Below, piece after piece: positions 1-5,514 of a stretch of 13,291 nucleotides of DNA (positions are counted from its first letter, which is position 1; the number at the start of each line of letters is the position of its first letter). The stretch is taken from assembly GCA_031278495.1 (NCBI GenBank), contig JAITKG010000077.1, forward strand, positions 1 through 13,291, written 5' to 3'. The stretch is from Prevotellaceae bacterium. Its GTDB lineage: Bacteria > Bacteroidota > Bacteroidia > Bacteroidales > UBA932. Below the pieces are notes generated by a model. That model ran no database searches, was not told where the DNA came from, and saw only the letters and a list, made by a program, of their open reading frames with translations. A program made the position numbers and the translations under genes.

Positions 1-137
1 AAGTCTGTTTTCGGTTGCGGACGGGGTTGCGACACGTGCAGATAACCGTCCACGACCCGCAGGGAATGCCGCCGGGCAATAAAAAAGCCCCCCGCCTGCC
101 GGCGCGGAATAAATTTTATTTGTACAGGGATTATTAA

Positions 138-225
138 AAAGATAGCGCTGTGCTGTGCTGTGCTGTGCTGTGCTGTGCTGTGCTGTGCTGTGCTGTGCTG
201 TGCTGTGCTGTGCAAAGATAGCGCT
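138..225. repeat. Pentanucleotide (TGCTG)n array between 12-bp direct repeats
   Basis: The unit TGCTG runs without interruption from 147 to 213, which is 67 bases or about 13.4 copies. The word AAAGATAGCGCT stands directly on both sides, at 138-149 and 214-225. Read leftwards the array is (CAGCA)n and begins inside or directly after the promoter-like TATCTTTG at 213-220. No frame of the pure array contains a stop. One minus-strand frame starting with ATG at 282-284 stays open through the array, where it encodes the repeated pattern His-Ser-Thr-Ala-Gln, and on to the left edge. Long pentamer tracts are prone to slipped-strand copy-number change; whether this one affects a gene cannot be decided here. 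Confidence 0.95.
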
Positions 226-243
226 TTTTCCCTTACGGTGCAA
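213..243 (-). promoter_or_regulatory. Leftward Bacteroidota-type promoter candidate
   Basis: On the minus strand, TTG (plus 241-243) is followed after 20 bases by TATCTTTG (plus 213-220). This fits the -33/-7 pattern of Bacteroidota housekeeping promoters. Transcription would begin near the right end of the CAGCA pentamer array, making that array a 5' leader of a gene to the left of the window. The -33 part is minimal, and no gene was identified downstream. Confidence 0.4.
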
Positions 244-281
244 GGGTTTTCACAGGATTTTATCAAGAAGTTTTGCACAGG

Positions 282-323
282 CATAGTTGAAAGTTGAAAG
301 TTGAAAGTTGTAAGTTGTAAGTT
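282..323. repeat. Heptamer array, G(A/T)AAGTT family
   Basis: Six consecutive 7-base units in register: CATAGTT, GAAAGTT three times, then GTAAGTT twice. The same family covers the start of nadC (4588-4622), and a single unit carries the atpG stop codon near 5513. The array lies between a promoter-like site at 337-366 and an ATG at 282-284, both on the minus strand. Confidence 0.9.
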
Positions 324-336
324 GCTTTGTTGGGCA

Positions 337-366
337 CAAAGATAGTAAATGTTTTTAATATCCAAA
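337..366 (-). promoter_or_regulatory. Leftward promoter candidate just past aroE
   Basis: On the minus strand, TTTG (plus 363-366) precedes TATCTTTG (plus 337-344) with an 18-base spacer, close to the Bacteroidota -33/-7 consensus. It begins 29 bases beyond the aroE stop and points away from aroE, so it would serve a gene to the left of the window. The heptamer array 282-323 would form its leader. Confidence 0.4.
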
Positions 367-394
367 AAAATGTTTTTTCAGGCAACTGTTTATT

Positions 395-1159
395 CTAATT
401 AAATAATATTTTTTTCATCGCTTCTACGTTTGGCGGCACGCCGGTGAAGAGTTCAAAGGCTGGCACGGCTTGCCAAAGCAGCCATGAAAGACCGCTTATG
501 TACTCCGCCCCGCCGGTTACCGCCTGTTTGTAGAGGGGGCGGTTGGCATAATCGGCGTCCAGCACTGCCTGTTGTTTGTGAAAATGGAGGGTGCGTAAAA
601 ACTCCGCTTCGGCAGGCAATGTGTTTACGATTATCCGGCATTCTTCCAGTTCCCGCGCTGCATAAGGGAAGGAAAGCGGCTTTACTGGAAAGCGTCCTGC
701 CAGCGCTTCTACTTTTTCTACCGTGCGGTTTGCCCACCATACCCTTGCCCCGTTGTTCGCGAGGGCATAAGCCGCCGCCTGCCCCGCGCCCCCTGCGCCC
801 AGTACAAGGGCTTTGCTGTTTTTTAGCGTTATGCCGCGTTGCAGGAATGAATTTACTGCGCCGTAGACGTCGGTATTGCAGGCATGCAACCTGCCGTTGC
901 GGTTCACAATGGTATTTGCCGCGCCGGTGGCTTTTACCTCATCGCTTTGCACGTCCGTGAACGGCACGATGGCGTTTTTGAAAGGCATGGTTACATTCAT
1001 TCCCTGCAATCCGCAGGCGCGGAACAGGCGCGCCGCTTCTTCAGCCGACGGCGCAGGCAACAGGATGTACGAATAGTTAGCCGCCGGCGGATAAGCCGCC
1101 GCAAATAACTGCGGGCTTTTGCTGTGCGCAATGGAAATACCGGTAAGCGCAAAATTCAT
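395..1159 (-). CDS. aroE: Shikimate dehydrogenase (NADP-type)
   Basis: Reduces 3-dehydroshikimate to shikimate in the cytoplasm, the step after AroD in aromatic amino acid and chorismate synthesis. At 254 residues it is normal for the family. Substrate-binding residues are visible in SKSP (13-16), NVTMPFK (55-61, with K61 as the expected catalytic lysine), ANT (81-83) and NTD (95-97, with D97 as the partner aspartate). The Rossmann nucleotide loop is GAGGAG (121-126). NRT (144-146) is the loop usually linked with NADP preference. The C-terminal GLSWLLWQ (223-230) and FTGVPP (238-243) are family hallmarks. It is last in the run and starts at an ATG 11 bases after the aroD stop, so co-transcription with aroD and aroB is likely. 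The SKSP form is the canonical one; my recollection is that many Bacteroidales AroE proteins vary here, which would need an alignment to confirm. Confidence 0.95.
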   Translation of the reverse strand: MNFALTGISIAHSKSPQLFAAAYPPAANYSYILLPAPSAEEAARLFRACGLQGMNVTMPFKNAIVPFTDVQSDEVKATGAANTIVNRNGRLHACNTDVYGAVNSFLQRGITLKNSKALVLGAGGAGQAAAYALANNGARVWWANRTVEKVEALAGRFPVKPLSFPYAARELEECRIIVNTLPAEAEFLRTLHFHKQQAVLDADYANRPLYKQAVTGGAEYISGLSWLLWQAVPAFELFTGVPPNVEAMKKILFN

Positions 1160-1170
1160 TTTTTCAGGCG

Positions 1171-1803
1171 TTAGCTATTATGTTTTGAAAATATATGTTT
1201 TATTTGCGAAACGGTAAGTTGCCCGTCGGCAGTAGCAACGCCATGGTCGGGCGCGGCATAAATGAAGGGCGCTCCCAGGGAACAGGATTCCGTGCGCGAC
1301 GCTTGCCCTTCTTTACCCATGCAAAATGCCAGCAGGTTTTTTTCCGTTTTGTAAAGCGACAATATCCTTCCGGCGTCGGCGGCTGTGCGGGCACAGGTGG
1401 CTATCTTCAAAAGACCGGGTTGCAAAGCGCGCATCTGCGCTATGATGCGTTGCAGTTCCCCGTTATCCGGCGTGCGTTCAAAGTCGTGGTACGAGAGGAT
1501 AACTTTACATTTTGCTTTCCTTGCCTCCTGCATTAAGGCGGCAAGGTAGGGCGCGCCGGTTTCAATATCCACATAAGCTGCGCCGGCATTGACGGCTGTT
1601 TTCAATGCTTCGAAGCGGGCGGCGTCAGTGACGCCGTTGGGGCGGAAAGTGGCAACCAGCGGGACTTTTGCCTGTCCAAATAACTGTACGATTTGCGCCG
1701 GAGTGCAGGGAACCGTATCCAAGCGTATCTCCGCCATTTCGCATGTCGCCAGCGTCTGCCGGCAAGTTTCAAAATCACATTGGGCGATGCAGGTACAAAT
1801 CAT
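1171..1803 (-). CDS. aroD: 3-dehydroquinate dehydratase, type I
   Basis: Converts 3-dehydroquinate to 3-dehydroshikimate by the Schiff-base (type I) mechanism. Visible family residues are EIRLD (25-29), TFR (52-54), SYHDF (104-108, with H106 as the catalytic histidine), LLKIA (131-135, with K133 as the Schiff-base lysine), MGKEGQASR (162-170, with the substrate-binding arginine) and DGQ (193-195, where PGQ is common). At 210 residues it is shorter than the roughly 220-255 usual in this family. The ATG start lies 5 bases past the aroB stop. The order aroB-aroD-aroE gives three successive pathway enzymes. AroD adjacent to AroE recalls the fused AroDE proteins of plants and Chlamydia, but here they are separate genes with a stop codon between them. 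My expectation, not checked, is that many Bacteroidetes use the unrelated type II enzyme (AroQ). Confidence 0.93.
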   Translation of the reverse strand: MICTCIAQCDFETCRQTLATCEMAEIRLDTVPCTPAQIVQLFGQAKVPLVATFRPNGVTDAARFEALKTAVNAGAAYVDIETGAPYLAALMQEARKAKCKVILSYHDFERTPDNGELQRIIAQMRALQPGLLKIATCARTAADAGRILSLYKTEKNLLAFCMGKEGQASRTESCSLGAPFIYAAPDHGVATADGQLTVSQIKHIFSKHNS

Positions 1804-1806
1804 GGA

Positions 1807-1841
1807 AATTAGGAATTAAGAATTAGGAATTTGAAATTAGC
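1807..1841. repeat. Heptamer array, AATTNNN family, inside the aroB 3' end
   Basis: Five units of seven bases in register: AATTAGG, AATTAAG, AATTAGG, AATTTGA, AATTAGC. On the minus strand the array encodes roughly the last eleven residues of AroB and its TAA stop. Two units of the same family occur in the opposite orientation at 4649-4661, after the stop of the DUF4783 gene. Confidence 0.9.
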
Positions 1842-2819
1842 AATATCAATATCTACTTCTACGGCTTTGCCGATAGCCGTCAGGGCAATGAAGTGCAGCA
1901 AAACGCCGGATTTCTTTTTGTCTTTCATCATCGTTTCATGTAACTCTTCTACCGGGATAATAGAATCTACCGGCAGGCGGAAACGCTTTAACAGCGCGGT
2001 AATCCGGAGGACGTCGGCTGTTGTGAGCCAGCCTTGCCGTTGCGAAAACTTTGCGGCATACGCCAATCCGATACTCACCGCTTCGCCGTGCATGATATTT
2101 TTGACGTTGCATTCAATCGCATGACCCAGCGTGTGCCCCAAGTTTAATATGCGCCGTTCGCCTTTTTCTTTTTCGTCGCGCGCCACAATATCTAATTTAA
2201 TTTGTGCGGCGCGGTGGATGATTTCGCTCAATGCCGGTTCTTTCTTGTTTATAATCTCACGGGCGTGTTGTTCTATAAATTCAAACAGCGTAACGTCGGC
2301 TATCAATGCGGCTTTTATCACTTCGGACATGCCTGCATTGAATACGCGGGAGGGCAACGTGGACAATACATCGGTCGTGCACAGCACAAATTCCGGTTGC
2401 GTAAACGTGCCGGTAATATTTTTATAGCCGCTCACGTTCACGCCGTTTTTTCCGCCTAATGCAGCGTCTACCTGCGCCAGCAGCGTGGTGGGGACAAATC
2501 CGAAACGCACGCCGCGCATATAGGTCGAAGCCAAAAAGCCGGTAATGTCGCACACAATGCCGCCGCCAACACCCAGCAGAAAGAAAGTGCGGTCGGCTTC
2601 TTCACTCAATAAATCGAGGGTGAGTTTTTCTATTGTGTCCAGTGTTTTCACTGTTTCCGCCGCCTGGATAGTGATGAACGGAATGGTGGGAAAATGGCGC
2701 GTAAACCATTCCTGCACCTGTTCATCCACTATCGCTATCACCGGCGCATTGTTCGGGATATATTCCGGCAATTGCTCCGGCGTCAAGCCTGTTACTACCT
2801 GTCCAAATTTTGTTACCAT
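1809..2819 (-). CDS. aroB: 3-dehydroquinate synthase
   Basis: Cyclises DAHP to 3-dehydroquinate, using NAD and a divalent metal; second step of the shikimate pathway. It has 336 residues, slightly short for the family. The NAD-binding GVGGGIVCD (83-91) and the following segment to VPTTLLAQVD (109-118) are typical, as is GGKNGVN (122-128). The three expected metal ligands are present: E166 in MSEVIK, H229 in GHTLGHAIE (228-236) and H244 in MHGEAV (243-248). It starts at an ATG next to an octamer array (2828-2867). The C-terminus is odd: the final residues ANFKFLILNS and the stop are encoded by a heptamer array, so the normal tail seems to have been replaced or reshaped by repeat sequence. This should not remove any catalytic residue. 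Confidence 0.95.
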   Translation of the reverse strand: MVTKFGQVVTGLTPEQLPEYIPNNAPVIAIVDEQVQEWFTRHFPTIPFITIQAAETVKTLDTIEKLTLDLLSEEADRTFFLLGVGGGIVCDITGFLASTYMRGVRFGFVPTTLLAQVDAALGGKNGVNVSGYKNITGTFTQPEFVLCTTDVLSTLPSRVFNAGMSEVIKAALIADVTLFEFIEQHAREIINKKEPALSEIIHRAAQIKLDIVARDEKEKGERRILNLGHTLGHAIECNVKNIMHGEAVSIGLAYAAKFSQRQGWLTTADVLRITALLKRFRLPVDSIIPVEELHETMMKDKKKSGVLLHFIALTAIGKAVEVDIDIANFKFLILNS

Positions 2820-2827
2820 GTGCGTTA

Positions 2828-2867
2828 AGATTTAAAAATTTAAAGGTTCAAAGATTTAAAGGTTCAA
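2828..2867. repeat. Octamer array, ARRTTYAA family
   Basis: Five 8-base units in perfect register: AGATTTAA, AAATTTAA, AGGTTCAA, AGATTTAA, AGGTTCAA. It fills most of the 44-base gap between the RNA methylase and aroB, and its last unit supplies the TGA stop of the methylase (plus 2864-2866). The first three units match the atpD/atpC junction (11147-11170) at 20 of 24 positions. Confidence 0.92.
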
Positions 2868-3667
2868 TTTTTTTCATTGGTTGCCGGGAAACCACGCTGG
2901 CGCATGGCTTCAAAGGCAAGTATAGCTGCCGATACCGAAACATTCAGCGAATCTACCCGTCCGCGCATGGGGATTTTTATATGCGCGCCGGCGTGTTGCA
3001 ACCAGTAAGGACTAAGCCCATCGGCTTCCGTACCCAGCACAATGGCGCAAGGTTTGGTGAAGTCCGTTTCGTGATACCATTGCGTGGCGTGCAATTCCGC
3101 CGCATAGCTCGTTACCTGTTGCGCATGCAGCCATGCAACGGTTTCCGCCGCACCGGCAATAACTATCTGCTGCGTAAATACGCATCCCAAACTGGAGCGG
3201 ATAACATTCGGATTGTAAATATCGGTGAGCGGGTCGCATACCACTACTGCATCGGCTTTCGCCGCGTCGGCAGTGCGGAGTATCGCGCCCAAGTTGCCCG
3301 GCTTCTCCACCGCATCCACAATAATGATAAACGGGTTGCGCGACAGTTGCAGTTCGCCGAATGTAGCGTTCCGCGCAACGGACACGGCTAACAAACCGCC
3401 GGAATGTTCGCGGCAAGCCATCTTCCCAAATACTTCCCCGCTCACCGCCTGCACCGGAACCGTTTTTCCGACGCTTTCCGCAAACGCTACGGCAGCGGGC
3501 ATTTCCGCACAAAAGAAAAGCGCCGTAAGCCGGTAACCTGCTTCCATCGCTAACGTGATTTCGCGGGATCCTTCCACTACGAACAAGCCCTGCTTGCGCC
3601 GCTCGCGGGATTTTTCCCGCAATGCGCAAAATGCTTTTATACGTATATTTTTTGCAGAAGTTATCAA
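2864..3667 (-). CDS. SpoU/TrmH-family RNA 2'-O-methyltransferase
   Basis: A SAM-dependent methylase of the knotted SPOUT class that modifies ribose 2'-OH in rRNA or tRNA; the exact target nucleotide cannot be read from the sequence. It has 267 residues. The N-terminal substrate-binding domain includes VEGSREI (31-37). The three SpoU motifs are all present: EKPGNLGAILRTA (121-133, with N125 and R131), IVLGTEADGLS (209-219, with E214), and KIPMRGRVDSLNVSVSAA (231-248). The start is TTG at plus 3665-3667: no ATG lies upstream before an in-frame stop, the next internal Met is residue 41, and the N-terminal segment fits the family. The TTG directly follows an octamer array (3669-3700), and the stop codon lies within another (2828-2867). 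Its place between nadC and aroB does not by itself suggest a linked function. Confidence 0.92.
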   Translation of the reverse strand: MITSAKNIRIKAFCALREKSRERRKQGLFVVEGSREITLAMEAGYRLTALFFCAEMPAAVAFAESVGKTVPVQAVSGEVFGKMACREHSGGLLAVSVARNATFGELQLSRNPFIIIVDAVEKPGNLGAILRTADAAKADAVVVCDPLTDIYNPNVIRSSLGCVFTQQIVIAGAAETVAWLHAQQVTSYAAELHATQWYHETDFTKPCAIVLGTEADGLSPYWLQHAGAHIKIPMRGRVDSLNVSVSAAILAFEAMRQRGFPATNEKN

Positions 3668-3668
3668 A

Positions 3669-3700
3669 GTGATTAAGAGATTAAGTGATTAGGTGATTAA
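3669..3700. repeat. Octamer array, GTGATTAA family
   Basis: Four 8-base units in register: GTGATTAA, GAGATTAA, GTGATTAG, GTGATTAA. It ends one base before the TTG start codon of the RNA methylase, so it forms the immediate leader of that gene. No Shine-Dalgarno-like sequence is visible there, which is common in Bacteroidota. Confidence 0.92.
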
Positions 3701-3739
3701 GGCTTTTATCCATATATTTTCTGCTTTACGCCTTACGCA

Positions 3740-4603
3740 TCATGCTTTCGCATCACAAAATTTCAAACTCATATCCAAACTTTTTATTTGGTGGGTGAGC
3801 GCACCTACCGATACGAAATCAACGCCACATCCGGCATAGTCCCGGATTGTCTGCAACGTAATGCCGCCGGAGGATTCCGTTTCATATTTCCCGGCAATTA
3901 ACGCTACCGCTTTGCGCGTGTCGTCAAGGGAAAAATTATCCAGCATGATGCGTTGCACGCCGCCAATACGCAGCACAGTTTGCACGTCTTGCAGGGAGCG
4001 CACTTCAATTTCAACAGGCAGTTTCCGGTTGGTGCGGTTCAGGTATGCCTGCACGTTATGCAGCGCATTCTCTATGCCGCCGGAGAAATCAATGTGGTTG
4101 TCTTTTACCAGTATCATATCGAATAATCCGGTGCGGTGGTTTTCGCCGCCGCCAAGTTTTACCGCCAGCTTGTCGAGCAGGCGCATGCCCGGCGTCGTTT
4201 TCCGCGTATCCAGCACCCGCGTTTTCAAGCCGTCCAGCTTTTTCACATATTCCGCTGTTTGCGTAGCCACGCCGCTCATCCGCTGCATAATGTTCAATAC
4301 AATGCGCTCTGCCTGCAACAAGGAACGCACCGCACCCGTAACATAAAAAGCTATGTCGCCCGCTTTCACCTGCCTTCCGTCGGCTATCGCCACCGTCATG
4401 GCAATAGCAGGATCAATCATGCGGAACACCCGCCCCGCCGCTTCCACGCCCGCCAGTATGCCTTCCTGTTTTACTAATAATTTCATCCGTCCCTGCGCCG
4501 CAGCGGGAATACATGCGGCGGAAGTATGGTCGCCATCGCCGAGGTCTTCGGCTATAGCCAATTTAATAAGTTCGTCCATTTCCTGATTTAAGTCGTAAGC
4601 CAT
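3740..4603 (-). CDS. nadC: Quinolinate phosphoribosyltransferase (carboxylating)
   Basis: Makes nicotinate mononucleotide from quinolinate and PRPP, with loss of CO2, in de novo NAD synthesis. At 287 residues it is full length. Signature stretches are AEDLGDGDHTS (18-28), AERIVLNIMQRMSG (98-111), DTRKTTPG (132-139, with R134 and K135), GGGENHRTGLFDMIL (151-165, with H156 and R157), K167, EIEV (198-201), MLDNF (220-224), SSGGI (244-248) and VDFVSVGALTH (261-271). The upstream neighbour is a DUF4783 gene, a pairing I recall from Bacteroides. The annotated ATG (plus 4601-4603) lies inside a heptamer array that also encodes the first four or five residues; a second ATG at residue 9 (plus 4577-4579) is a plausible alternative start clear of the array. 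No nadA or nadB is in view. Confidence 0.95.
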   Translation of the reverse strand: MAYDLNQEMDELIKLAIAEDLGDGDHTSAACIPAAAQGRMKLLVKQEGILAGVEAAGRVFRMIDPAIAMTVAIADGRQVKAGDIAFYVTGAVRSLLQAERIVLNIMQRMSGVATQTAEYVKKLDGLKTRVLDTRKTTPGMRLLDKLAVKLGGGENHRTGLFDMILVKDNHIDFSGGIENALHNVQAYLNRTNRKLPVEIEVRSLQDVQTVLRIGGVQRIMLDNFSLDDTRKAVALIAGKYETESSGGITLQTIRDYAGCGVDFVSVGALTHQIKSLDMSLKFCDAKA

Positions 4604-4622
4604 AAGTTGTAAGCCGTAAGTT
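4588..4622. repeat. Heptamer array across the nadC start
   Basis: Five 7-base units in register: TTAAGTC, GTAAGCC, ATAAGTT, GTAAGCC, GTAAGTT. The annotated nadC ATG straddles the second and third units. It belongs to the same family as the array at 282-323. Confidence 0.9.
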
Positions 4623-4637
4623 TCGACAAGCGCACTG

Positions 4638-4661
4638 GCGTCAGCCTGATTCTTAATTCCT
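4638..4661. repeat. GCGTCAGCC word plus two AATTAAG-type heptamers
   Basis: GCGTCAGCC at 4638-4646 is followed by ATTCTTAATTCCT (4649-4661), which is the reverse complement of the AATTAGG/AATTAAG family at 1807-1841. Together with the array at 4588-4622 it accounts for most of the 61-base gap between the DUF4783 gene and nadC. Confidence 0.75.
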
Positions 4662-4664
4662 ATC

Positions 4665-5063
4665 TCACTCCCGTTCTATTCGCAGTTGTTGAATTTTCAG
4701 TTCTTTATTTTGGTCTTTAATGAGTATGGTTACCCGTAATATGTCATTGTTTTTTGTTTGCAATATACCAATGGCGTATTTTACCGTTTGCTTGTCGCTG
4801 CTGTGTTTGAAAGCAAACTTTGCCGGCGGATGTTGTTCAAAAAAATTTTTCAATACCATTGTCGCCTGCGCCTTGCTGTAGGCGCTTTCTTCGCCAAGTA
4901 AATTACACTCCAGCGTATTGGGAAACCATGCCGACAACGCCGTAACATCACCCGTTCGTATGCATGCTTCCATCGCGTCGAACGATGCTTTATTATCCGC
5001 AGGCTGGGCGGCTGCCGTACAGATTACACAGGCAAGGAACAAAAATAAAATGTATTTTTCCAT
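4665..5063 (-). CDS. DUF4783 family secreted protein
   Basis: A 132-residue protein of unknown function. It begins with a clear signal peptide: a hydrophobic core at about residues 4-16, then TAAAQ (16-20) with likely cleavage after Ala19. The mature part is about 110 residues and has features I associate with the Bacteroidota DUF4783 family: YSKAQATMVLKNFF (62-75), FKHSSD (85-90), YAIGILQTKNND (96-107) and a final LRIE (127-130). The fold is probably NTF2-like (inference), so it may bind a small ligand or a protein partner outside the cytoplasm. It is first in the nad-aro run and has its own promoter-like site 24 bases upstream of the start codon. The start is ATG; no catalytic residues can be named. 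Confidence 0.8.
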   Translation of the reverse strand: MEKYILFLFLACVICTAAAQPADNKASFDAMEACIRTGDVTALSAWFPNTLECNLLGEESAYSKAQATMVLKNFFEQHPPAKFAFKHSSDKQTVKYAIGILQTKNNDILRVTILIKDQNKELKIQQLRIERE

Positions 5064-5086
5064 AAGGATGTGATATTGGTCGCTTG

Positions 5087-5114
5087 CAAAGATACAAAAA
5101 AGATATCAGTGCAA
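5087..5114 (-). promoter_or_regulatory. Promoter candidate for the DUF4783-nadC-aro run
   Basis: TATCTTTG on the minus strand (plus 5087-5094) is an exact TAnnTTTG -7 word placed just upstream of the DUF4783 ATG, predicting a leader of roughly 15-20 bases. The upstream TTG (plus 5112-5114) is only 17 bases away, shorter than the usual 19-21, so the -33 half is weak. Confidence 0.55.
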
Positions 5115-5191
5115 CGGGCGAAAAACGGAACGGACGGATATTAAAAATTCCGGATTAACCACCACAGGGTTGACGTATTAAATTTTGTACC

Positions 5192-5240
5192 TCGCGCGGA
5201 GCACAGGTTTACCGCTAAGCGTTGGCATTGCTCCGCGCGA
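5192..5240. repeat. Perfect 12-bp inverted repeat (large hairpin)
   Basis: TCGCGCGGAGCA (5192-5203) and its exact complement TGCTCCGCGCGA (5229-5240) flank a 25-base loop. It lies downstream of atpG and upstream of the DUF4783 promoter. It could help end the atp transcript or protect its 3' end, but no strong T run follows on either strand, so it is not called as a terminator. Confidence 0.85.
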
Positions 5241-5259
5241 AAGGCAGGGGGATACATAG

Positions 5260-5317
5260 ACCCCGTGCTGCGCCTGCGGCTTGCACGGGGTTACCAACAT
5301 TCTGCCCCTGACGGGGC
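5260..5317. repeat. Two further GC-rich hairpins
   Basis: ACCCCGTGC (5260-5268) pairs with GCACGGGGT (5283-5291) around a 14-base loop. GCCCC (5304-5308) pairs with GGGGC (5313-5317). With 5192-5240 and the C5-GAA-G5 hairpin at 5354-5366 they make a row of four hairpins in the gap of about 450 bases between the two operons, reminiscent of dispersed REP-like elements. Confidence 0.8.
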
Positions 5318-5342
5318 GGGCGCGTCATTCCGAGCGGAGCGG

Positions 5343-5418
5343 AAGCCCCCTAACCCCCGAAGGGGGAAAGGGATTTACAGATTTACGGATTTACAGATTT
5401 ACAGATTGAGGCTGGCGC
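5343..5418 (-). repeat. Composite repeat, left copy (inverted relative to 12988-13089)
   Basis: Read on the minus strand it is GCGCCAGCCTCAAT, then four octamers of the CYGTAAAT type (plus 5371-5402), then CCC, a short link, CCCCCTTCGGGGG, TTAGGGGGCTT. The same parts in the same order occur on the plus strand at 12988-13089, with seven octamers instead of four. The two copies enclose the whole atp operon. Confidence 0.9.
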
Positions 5419-5432
5419 GGTAGCCACATCAT

Positions 5433-5505
5433 CACATTAGCCTGCGTCAGCCCAATTAGTCACATTAGCACATTAGTCACATTAGCACATTAACCTGCGT
5501 CAGCC
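5433..5505. repeat. CACATTAG arrays between GCGTCAGCC words
   Basis: One CACATTAG unit (5433-5440), then GCGTCAGCC (5444-5452), CAATTAGT (5453-5460), four CACATTAG-type units, one of them lengthened by a T (5461-5493), and a second GCGTCAGCC (5497-5505). It ends ten bases before the atpG stop codon, so it lies in the 3' untranslated part of the atp transcript. Confidence 0.9.
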
Positions 5506-5514
5506 ATTTTCAAC

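Noticed and set aside
1..137. End of a plus-strand gene entering from the left (open frames stopping at 82 and 137)
   Set aside because: Both are too short to judge, neither peptide is recognisable, and the nearby promoter-like sites point left, against a convergent gene.
1159..1171. Fused AroD-AroE enzyme broken by a frameshift
   Set aside because: Each gene has its own stop or start, complete motifs and a normal 11-base spacer; nothing suggests a broken fusion.
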